Shown: one piece after another, positions 21,393 through 32,511 of the stretch
Numbering within the stretch: position 1 is the stretch's first letter
Layout: each line of letters begins with the position of its first letter
Source: Stramonita haemastoma
Taxonomy: Eukaryota; Mollusca; Gastropoda; Neogastropoda; Muricidae
Length of the DNA stretch: 64,000 nt
Assembly: GCA_030674155.1 (NCBI GenBank)
Contig: CM060337.1
Coordinates: forward strand, 44,171,606 to 44,235,605
Direction of reading: 5' to 3'
Made by a program: the position numbers and the translations under genes
Notes under the pieces: model-generated
Told to the model about the DNA's origin: nothing
Database searches by the model: none
Seen by the model: only the letters and a program-made list of their open reading frames with translations

Positions 21393-22489
21393 TAATAAAT
21401 AATAAACACACACACATACCACACACACACCAAAATAAACACATGAATACACCTTTTCAAACCTGAAACTGAATCATTTTATTTGAAATTCTTCAACAAA
21501 ACCGTCCAGCAAAAACAAACTGAACAAAAGAAAGAAAAACAAAAGTTGCTGTTACCCTCTCCCCAGCTCATATAAAACGGGTAGTGTTGGGGGGGGGGAA
21601 GGGGGCACAAGAGGTAGGAACTTCTCCCTGGGAAAAACACTGATAGCATTAACACAGGATGGAGCCTCTTGCGTAGGCTTGAAAAAGTACATCTTTTTTT
21701 CTTCCAAAGAGAGAAAAAAGGGTTTATAAAGCTCAAAGCCCCACAGGGGAAAAAAAACCCATGCACACGCACACACACACACAAATTGTTCAGACCAGCT
21801 GCTTAAAAACATTAACATACAAAAACAAAAAAAACCAGTAAGTATCGCTGCAATCAGAAAAGCAGAATTTTATACAAGAAGCTGAAACCAAATATTGTAA
21901 AAAGAAGAAAAAAAAATGAAAAGCCGCCAACACCAAATATAGCAAAAATGACCATTAAAAACAACCGACAACAAATATTGTACAAATAATTTTTCTTTTT
22001 TTTAAAATGGATATCACAAACCAACTTTTTTCATGAACGATATCTCCCCCATGCTCCACACACACACACACACACACAAACCCAGATCTCTTTCTGAATC
22101 TGTTCTCAAACGACGCTGAACATTTCAGCCCAGTTAAAGGTGCTGCAATCACTCCTTTGTGTGTGGAGATTTGTCTGTTGTGTGTGCGTTATTAATCAGA
22201 TTCATTCACAAAAGTAGAACTCCAAACTGTACATAGCTAATAATAATGATAATAATGATAATAATATATGAGATTTATATAGCACTGAATATTGTAGAGC
22301 ACACAAATCACAGGTAACAGGAATCAATTATATTGATATGAATATTTTCATCTGACAAACATCACAAAAACAAAAACACATTTCATTGACCCTGCTGATA
22401 TTGTTTTGTTTTTGGACCCTGCTGATATGGTCAGGAAAAAACACTTGACAGCCAATGAGAAAAAAAAAGAAAGAAAAAGAAACACACAC

Positions 22490-22507
22490 ACACACACACA
22501 CACACAC

Positions 22508-22541
<34 letters not shown>

Positions 22542-22545
22542 CAAA
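22490..22545 (+). repeat. (CA)n microsatellite
   Basis: CA dinucleotides with a few interruptions lie directly upstream of the LINE fragment. Confidence 0.95.
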
Positions 22546-22555
22546 CCAAAAAATA

Positions 22556-23125
22556 TTTGAGAGCCAGTGTACAGAATGATCCTCTGGATCATTCCAGACT
22601 ACAGAGGATCATCAGAAGCAACAACATCAGCTTCTGCACCAAATACCACCTTTACAAATCCCTCGTGATATCTATCCTCCTATATGGCTGTGAATCATGG
22701 ACTCTGACAGCAGAGTTAGAGAGGAGAATCCAAGCATTCGAGAACAAGTGCCACAGAAGACTCCTCAGAATATCATACAAAGAACACAAGACCAATAACT
22801 ATGTGAAAGAAGAAATCAAAAAGCGTGTGGGCCCCCAAGAGCCTTTGCTCTCCACCATAAAGAGGAGAAAGCTGATGTGGTTTGGTCACACCACAAGACA
22901 CAACACCCTAGCAAAAACCATCCTGCAAGGAACAGTCGAGGGTAAGAGAAGAAGAGGCCGCCAAAAGAAATCATGGGTTGACAACATCAAAGACTGGACC
23001 GCCCAACCCCTGCAATACCTCCTACTAGCCACACAGGATTGTGAAGCATGGAAAAAGATCGCTGTTGCGTCTTCTCTCATATCCCCCTACGTCCTTTAGG
23101 ACATGGGACTGAGTGAGTGAGTGAG
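22556..23125 (+). mobile_element. 5'-truncated non-LTR retrotransposon (RT C-terminal region)
   Basis: The reading frame to 23099 encodes the end of a reverse transcriptase polyprotein, with YKSLVISILLYGCESWTL, ENKCHRRLLRIS, KRRKLMWFGHTTRH and GKRRRGRQKKSWVDNIKDW. These motifs are typical of RTE-like and related LINE ends in animals. After the stop the element finishes in a (GAGT)n tail. Everything 5' of the thumb region is missing, so this copy is dead. Confidence 0.9.
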
Positions 23126-23153
23126 TGAGTGAACGTGGTTACCAACTCACTCA

Positions 23154-23230
23154 CTCACACACACACACACACGCGCGCATGCACACACATACACGTGCAT
23201 GCACACATAACATACACACACACACACAGA
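23154..23230 (+). repeat. (CA)n-rich microsatellite
   Basis: CA/CG-rich alternating sequence follows the LINE tail. Confidence 0.9.
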
Positions 23231-23329
23231 GTAGATCATCTCTGTCTCTCTCTCTGTCTCTCTTGTATCTGGTCTCCTATTTTAGGGTCATCTGGTATCA
23301 CACAGTAGAAAGACATTAAAATTGAAAAC

Positions 23330-23357
23330 TTACACACACAAACACACACACTCACAC

Positions 23358-23422
<65 letters not shown>

Positions 23423-23438
23423 CACACCACTACACACG

Positions 23439-23492
<54 letters not shown>

Positions 23493-23708
23493 CATACACA
23501 CACTACACACACACACACTACACACACACACTACACACTACACACACACACACACTACACACACTACATACACACTACACACTACACACACACACACACA
23601 CACACTACACACACACTACACACACACACACACACTACACACACACACACACACACACTACACACACACACACACACACACGCACACACACACACACACA
23701 TACACACA
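23330..23708 (+). repeat. Long (CA)n tract with CACTA interruptions, SH3YL1 3' UTR
   Basis: About 380 bp of CA dinucleotides is regularly interrupted by CACTACA. It begins about 25 bp beyond the SH3YL1 stop, so the mRNA would carry a long GU-rich segment in its 3' UTR unless it is polyadenylated very early. Confidence 0.95.
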
Positions 23709-23733
23709 CGACTGATCAACTCCACCAGCACTA

Positions 23734-24126
23734 CTACACAACTCTGACGTAGTTGGCAGGGAAAATGCCGGTGTGACCTCTGACCCGGCCTTCCCACCAG
23801 TCCTCCTGTGTGCCTGTGCGTGTAAGCACCTCCACTTCCTCACCTGGTATACAGTGTAGTACATTTGTTATTGTTGTTGTTGGTATTCTATGTGTGTGCG
23901 TGTGTCCAAAGTCAACGTCAAACTTTTATTTTCAGATGGTACATTGAATAAGCAGGGCAATTGCTTTTTTTTTTTTTTATCAAGCCATCCATCTTCAGAA
24001 AAAAAAATCATATATATATATGCATATCTGAGAAAGAAAACCTAAAAAAGAAAGAAAAAACATAAATTGTACAATTGAATTTTTAAAAATTTCGTTTAAA
24101 ATACACACACCAAGGAGGGGAAACCA

Positions 24127-24184
<58 letters not shown>

Positions 24185-24186
24185 CA

Positions 24187-24241
<55 letters not shown>

Positions 24242-24267
24242 ACACTACACACACACACACAGACACA

Positions 24268-24327
<60 letters not shown>

Positions 24328-25783
24328 AAACTAATGCATAGTTTCCTTTAGAGTCGTTTAAGACACACACATACATACCTTTAACCCTTTCCCTCCTCCA
24401 ATATGAGTACAGTGCATACAAAAGAAAAACAAGACACAACCCAAACAGAACATACATTCAAAGTAAAACAATCACATCCATTCCCTCCCTTTTTCTAAGT
24501 CCTACACACCCAAATAGCCACCGCTGTAGTCTAGTGGTTAGGGCGTTGGACTCGTAATCGAAAGGTTGCGGGTTCGATCCCAGCTTTCGGCTATGGCGTT
24601 GTGCCCTTGGAAAAGGCACTTTACGGCTATTTTCTCACCCCACCCAGGTGTAAAAGGGGTACCAACCTTGTGTTGGGGGTTAACCCTGCGATAGACTGGC
24701 GTCCTATCCAGGGGGGAGTCTATGACTCTCAGTCGCTTAATGCCACAGAAACCGGGATAAGCACCGGTCTGATGAGCCTAAGGCTCGGGACAGACTTTAA
24801 CTAACTAACACGCTCAAATACATGTGCTTTTTGATTAAAAACACATCAGTCCTTCGATCAAATGAATGGTGTGTGTGTGTGTGTGTGTGTGTGCATGTGC
24901 ATGTGTGTATTTGTAATCTATTGACATAATGTATGATAATTTGTATTCACCATGCTTGACAAGTGATCATTTTTAGTGTAAAACAGAACTATAAAACACA
25001 TTTTTTGGGTTAACCTTTTAAGTACCATCCCCAAACCCCACCTCACTCCAAAACAAAAAAACACACAAAAAAACCAAAAAAAAACTCAAACCAACCAACC
25101 CCAAAGGAAAAATACAGAAAAAAACAAAAAACAAGAACCAACCCCCACCACCCCAAAAAAAAACAACCAAAAAAAACAAAAATTAAAGCACCAAACTAAC
25201 CATACCACTAACCAACAAACAAACCCAAAAGTAAAAACCCAAGTTTAAGAACACCCAAAAAAAGCACTTCACACTTCTACACTTCTGAAGTCTAGAGTAT
25301 GGCTGCCTATATGGCGAGGTACTTGAAAACAGTCATACACGCAAACTTCTCATTCAGTATGCAATTTCAATCTTACCGCGTTTCATTCCCAGGTAGGATG
25401 AGTGAGTCAGAGTACTGCATATTCTGGGTGACCCCCATTGTGTTAACCCTCTTAGTCCCACACCGGGATTTGCCAGGATTGAATAACTGCCCCCCCCCTG
25501 AATCCCAAATCGAGATTTGCCAGGATTTACACACAGTAGATTTCCATCACGCTGTGACCATCACTAACTGCTACCACATGTCAAAGCTCTAACAGGCTAG
25601 AGGTACAAATCCTGCTGAGACTCTGGAAGTAATTATAGCTGCTGGTATGTACTTAAAAGGAGGAAAGGGCTAGCAAGCATGTGTAGTGCCTGACCTGATT
25701 TCGTGACGGAATTGCGAAATCTAGGGGCAGTTTGTGTTCAAAAGAACCCGAATGCAAGAAGAGGGTTAAGCTGGGGAACGCCC

Positions 25784-25818
<35 letters not shown>

Positions 25819-26282
25819 CGCTTGTACACTAACCTGCACAGAAGGAGAGATCGCAGCCGAGCTGGGCCTGGTAGGGGAAAAGGGCCACTGCTCGACAGGG
25901 AGCACAGTTCACCTGAGTCACCACCGTCTTGCTGTAAGCTAAAGAGGGGAACGCTGAGGCTCCTCCTGCTGCTCCTACTGCTGCTCCTGCTTCGCTCATC
26001 ATGACCGGTGTGCTGCGTCTCCTTGGGTCGCCTGTGGCAGAACACGAGACATTTCTTTGAAGCTATCTATCGTATCATGTTTGAACAATTAGTATGAAAT
26101 GTAGCTATCTTGTGTTTTTTGATTATGGTTCGTATCAATATGCCTGTCAGTATTGTAATTAATTGCCCTTCAGGGATGATTAAAACTGTTTTTTGTTTGA
26201 CTCGACTTGACTTGATAATTTGTTTATGAATTGAATATGCTTCATTCTTAATGATAACAACAACAACAACAACAACGACGAC

Positions 26283-26354
<72 letters not shown>

Positions 26355-26564
26355 AATAATGATGATGATGATGATGATGATGATGATAATAATAATAATA
26401 ACAATAATAATAATGTATGGTACTTGTATAGCCCTGAATCTTGTCAAGTAAACACATCAAAGTGTTTGCATTCAGATCATTTACACACATGCAACTGTCC
26501 AAAAAATATTAGAAAAAATCAACGTATCAAATTTATATTCACACACACACACACACACACACCC

Positions 26565-26622
<58 letters not shown>

Positions 26623-26690
26623 CACACACACACACACATTCTTGTGTTCACTACCCATGAATAAACAGCACAGATCCCTTTATCATAAAA

Positions 26691-26727
<37 letters not shown>

Positions 26728-27508
26728 TATATAAAAAAAAGATCCCTTTATCATGCAATGTCACAAACGTTACCATACGTAATATTGCCATTTCTTAACA
26801 CAGCACAAAGTGACGATGAGTTTGCTTCTCTCTGCCATATTTTCAACATATGATAATATTTATTTTATTTATTTATTTATTCTTTTATATCGAGGATAAC
26901 AGAATAAGCAATCATGTGCTTTTTTTCATCCGGTCCCCATGTGTATGCAGTTTTGTAAATATTGTCATCTGTTCCCACCGGCACACGATGGCCTACTGTT
27001 ACGAAAAGCGGAACAGGATTTAACGTGTGCGCAAGATGTTCTGCGTGCATTCGCACACGGGGTCTCGGTTTAAAGTCTCATCCGAAGGACTTTTGGGGAG
27101 AGTGGAGTCAGTACTGATGTTAACTCCAGGAGAAAAATTTCCTCGACCGGACTCGAACCCGGGTCGTCAAATTGCCATATAACAGTGGGAGCTCACCAGA
27201 ATGTGTAGCAGTGGTACGAGTCACTGTGGAGATGTGCTGTGAGTGACGCTTCACGTTAGGGGAGGAGGATTTGGTGGAGGAGCCGGAGGAAGAGGAGGAT
27301 GTTTTCCTCGTCACTGTCGTCTTCGTCACCATGGTCCTCTGGGAGAATGAGGAGCCGGACTTTGATTCCCCAGATTTGGAACTTTTGGAAAAACTCTGAA
27401 ACATGAAATATAGTGAGTAGTAAACACATGCACAGCATGTATGCATGCACACATGCATACATGCATGCACACACACACACACATGCACACACACATGCAC
27501 ACACACAT

Positions 27509-27579
<71 letters not shown>

Positions 27580-30500
27580 GATACATGGACACACACATGC
27601 ACGCACGCATGTACACACACACACACTGTTTGTGTATGATGTTTTTTTTTTTTAGTTGTTTGTCGCTTTTCCCTTACTGATCAATGTTTGATATTCAAAG
27701 CAGAAACTGAAAAAAATATTATCTTTTCTTGTGAAATCTTGACACATCTCTCACACAGAGATACAAGAGATATCTCTCACAGAGATATAAGAGATATCTC
27801 TCACAGAGATACAAGAGATATCTCTCACAGAGATACAAGAGATATCTCTCACAGAGATACAAGAGATATCTCTCACAGAGATACAAGAGATATCTCTCAC
27901 GGAGATTCAAAGATCTCTCTCACAGAGATACAAGAGATATCTCTCACAGAGATACAAGAGATATCTCTCACAGAGATACAAGAGATATCTCTCACAGAGA
28001 TACAAGAGATATCTCTCACAGAGATACAAGAGATATCTCTCACAGAGATACAAGAGATATCTCTCACAGAGATACAAGAGATATCTCTCACAGAGATGCA
28101 AGAGATATCTCTCACAGAAAGAGATGTGTCAAGACTTCACAAGACAGAGAGAGATGTGTAAAGACTTTACAAGAAAAGATTGAAAAAAAAAAAGCAAGAA
28201 AGAAAGAAAAAGCAAGAGGAAAAGAAAGAAAAGAAAGCAAGAGGAAAAGAAAGAAAAGAAAGCAATTTCCACAGCCAAGTCACTAACCGGCAGACTGAAG
28301 CCAGTGGCATCAGCAAATTGTCGCGAGCGGTGTCAGCGTGTTTGGCTGCCTGGCGTTTGGCCAGCTGCAGTGCAGCCCTTGCAGCCAGCTCCTGGTGTTC
28401 CTTCATCACCTGGTAGAGGGCGCTGCACTCCTCTGGGGGACTTACCTCCCCTGCCAGGATCTCATGCGCTCGGATCTCTCGCTGGTAAAACCTGGTTGGG
28501 AACGTACGGTAAAGATGTAATTATACTCATATTGGGCTTTTTTAGAAGAAGAATTTTTTTTTTTTTTTGTATGGTGGTTTTGTGGTTGTGTTGACAATGT
28601 TCATGTTTCTTTATTATTGCCAGCAGACCCATGAGACCATAACAGGGTTGACGCTATCGTCATATAGTTCCCTCCCTCTTCTCTATTTCACACAGTCTCC
28701 ACCCCCTTCCCACCCATCATTTTCTATCTTTCAATTTTCAGTCTTTCTTGGGTTGTTTTTTTCAAAGACATGTATTTTGGAATAATAATATGATCATCCA
28801 AAATAAAGTAAAAAAAGGTAAAGGTGTCCCATAACCTAGGCGGCCCTAGGGGAGCGAGGCATCAGAGACCTCAGCTTCTCTAGGGGCCAGCATATTGAGG
28901 GTAGCGCCTATCTCCTCTCCCTCACTGCTTTACCTTCCCTGACCCTAAAGAGGGTAGGTACCCATTTACAGCTGGGTGATCTGGGGGACTGTACTGCACC
29001 CAAGGCACGCAAACAGTCACCCATCCAACTACAAACCATGCTCGATGCTGCTTAACTTGATCCAAAATTTTTTTTTTTTTAATGAAACTGAGAACAAACT
29101 CAGTGCTAAGAAAAACAAGATGCAGAAGAAAAAAAAAAAAGATGACATTTCTATATAGAAACGCCGCCGCTGTAGTCTAGTGGTTAGGGTGTTGGACTCA
29201 TAATCTAAAGGTTGCGGGTTCGATCCCAGCTTTCGGCTATGGCGTTGTGCCCTTGGAAAAGGCACTTTACGGCTATTTTCCCACCCCACCCAGGTGTAAA
29301 AGGGGTACCAACCTTGTGTTGGGGGTTAACCCTGCGATAGACTGGCGTCCTATCCAGGGGGGAGTCTATGACTCTCAGTCACTTAACACCACAGAAACCG
29401 GGATAAGCACCGGCCTGATGAGCCTTAGGCTCGGGACAGACTTTAACTTTAACTATATAGAAACAACTGCAGACCCCAGCCCCAGCCTCACTTTCTGTTG
29501 GCATCTTTGCGCTCTATCAGAGCGCTTCCCTCCACCGAGATGCCGGCGAAGATGCCCTTGGTTTTGGAGTAGGTGTAGATGGCGGCGGGACTGCGCACGG
29601 CCACGTCCCCCTCCACGTTCCGCCCCAGCGGGCCCACAGCGATGGTGAAGTTACCTCCCAGTGTCAGGTTCCCTCCCTTGGAGAAGGCGTCCACGGCAGC
29701 TTGCGTGTTGAGGATGATGACAAAGTCTGTCACCTGACGGGGAAAAAGGTAAACCGTGTTGATGATGACAGTGATGATGATGATGATGATGATGTGCTGT
29801 GATAATACCCTATCTGATGGTGCTAGTGTAAATATCTGGAGAATGTGACGTAGAGAGGGAATAGCAATTAAATCCTGTTCTGCATTTCGTAAAAGTAGGC
29901 CATTGTGTGCTGGTGGGAACAGATGACATTCACAAAACTGTATACACATGGGGACTGGACGTAAAATGAATGCTTATTCCATTATCCTCGACATAAAAAA
30001 AATAAAATAAAATAAAAATAAATAAAATAGCTACACCTTTGAGGCCAACAGAACAGCTGCCATCCTAGAGAAAAAGAACAGACGGAAACAGCGTCCTGCC
30101 CCACTGGACTCCTATCCCTGCACTGTCTGCACGCGAAGCTGTGCATCCAAGATTGGTCTTCATTCCCACATGAGGACCCATTCCAGCGACTGACCTGTCT
30201 GCCTATTCATCTGTCCTACCATCAGGAGAGTCCATTATCGGCTACAAACCATGTTTTCAACATGTAAAAATCATAAAAAGAATATATTGTGTGAATGCTT
30301 CTGACGTAGTATTTTCAAACACTATTACTTCTTACTTCTATGTCATTATAGGTATGTATGCCCCTGTAAGTTTGTTGTTTTTTATCAAAACTATTTCATA
30401 AATATGTGTTTTTCTTTTGTTTACAAGTATTTTTTATTAGAATATTACTATACAAAAATTATGACAAAGAATAAACAAAAAAAAGATATGTACAATGTAA

Positions 30501-32441
30501 ACATTACATTCCACTACTATTATTAACAATCAATTCTTTTTTTACAGCTAAGCGAGCATATGATTATTGCACCATTTTCATTGTTATTCTTGAAATTGTT
30601 TTGACAGGGTGTAAAACTTTACATTCTGGATAAGTAACTCATTCCAGGCACAGATACATAGAATAAGAATCCCATAGATTCCCATAAAATAATGATCCTC
30701 ACCTCCATGCCAACTTCAAAGCCCCCTCCCAGTCCTGCCAGCCCAATGGCTGAGGGAGCAGACCAGCCTGAAAAACACACACACACTCTCTCTAAGGGGG
30801 ACAGGATAGCCTCGTGGTCAGAACATTGCACTTGCAATTTGACGACCCGGGTTCGATTCCCGCTCGAGGGGATTTTTCCCTTGGAGTTAACATCAGTGCT
30901 GACTCCACTCTCCCAAAAAGTCCTGATGAGACTGTAAACCGAGGCCCCGTGTGTGAACGCATGCTGAACATCTTGTGCACACGTTAAATACTGTTCCACT
31001 TTTCATAAGAGTAGGCCATTGTGTACTGGTGGGAACAGAGGACAAGATTGACAAAACTGCAGATGCATGGAGACTGAATGTAAAAAAGCACATGAGTGCT
31101 TATTCCATTATCCTCAACTACTATACTCTGCACTTACAATCATAACATATCCAGCGTCAACCAAGCTGAGAGATACAGAACCAGCAGTGTTGGTCAGGTA
31201 ATTAGAGCAACACTCTCAAATTTGCACCCATAAAGTGGATGAAGCTCGACTGTGTGGTCCCAGTCTCCCACTGAGCTCATAGCACACTCACTCTGGGTAC
31301 GACCTGGCCGAGTCCGAAAAATCCTATGACTCTTATGGAACTCGTATATGATTGGCATCCCATCTTCACTATAAATGTCCTTTTTCTTGTTTGTCCATCG
31401 TGTTTGATGATAACTCCAAACAGCAGAGGAGGCAGCTGCTGTTTCGGAAACTGGGCAGAAATTTATTATCGTGGAGATGCTTTGCCCACAGTACATCCCC
31501 ACTCTCTCGGCCAAGAGGGCATAAGGACAGTCAGCATTGGAGTGTTCTCCAAGGCCAACTAGCCCCAGGGCTGCAGTACATAAGGACTGTGCAAGTCAAG
31601 CCTCCTTGTCAGAGAGTCAAAGTCAATCACTAAAGACTAAGCTGTAAAGTGGAATTCCATGAGTGGGAAAGCCACTGATCATACAGCCTCTCACTTTGCT
31701 GTTGCCCCCAGCATCAATGGTTTAATCAAAGACTATGATAAAGCCCAGGCGCCTTAAAGACAAGACAACCACCAACAATAACAAAACAAAACCAAAAAAC
31801 ACCTTCATATCATCATAGCTATTTTCTTTCCAGTCACTATGATCACCAAACAAAACACTAAAACAAAACCAAAAAAAATTAGAAATAAAAACCTCCATCC
31901 CACACACTAAATATTTTTTCTTCCACACCTACAATAATTTTTTTTTTTAACTCCACAAACTCTCTCCTTTCTCACCTTCACTCATTCCTGTCACTATGAT
32001 CACCAAAAAACCCCCACCCCAAACCAAAAAAAAAACCTATAAAAAACCCAAACCCCAAAACCCTAAAAAAAAACCAAACTCCCAACCCCCCAAAAACCCC
32101 TAAAAAAACAAACACAAAAAAAACCCTAAAAAAACCCAAACTTAAAAAAACCCAAACCAAAAAAAAAACTTTAAAAAAGCACAAAAAACCCCTGCATCCC
32201 ACCTTTTATTTACAGAGCTACCATCATCAAAAGACAAAAACTCCACAACGAACTCTCTCCTGTCTCACCTTGACTGTAGTCCAGCTCATCGCTGACCTTG
32301 GCGATGACGATGCCGCTGCCTCCCCTGGCCGTGACCAGGAAGCCAGCCTTGAACACCGTCAGGATGGCCAGACCCCGCGCTCTGGCGAAGATTCCAACTG
32401 TTAAAACACACACACGCACACACACACGCACGCACACGCAC

Positions 32442-32511
<70 letters not shown>

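Noticed and set aside
23330..23708. His/Thr-rich or Cys/Val-rich protein frames over CA repeats, here and at about twenty other places
   Set aside because: Pure (CA)n or (GT)n translation in several frames at once.
24523..24590. tRNA gene
   Set aside because: A- and B-box sequences are present here and at 29169, 47396, 20212, 30800, 36540 and 58040. Each is the head of a SINE with a conserved non-tRNA body; none was shown to fold as a full cloverleaf.
27688..28161. 157-codon frame of SHRDTRDI repeats
   Set aside because: It is translation of the 24-bp array; the unit length is divisible by three, so every frame without a stop stays open.
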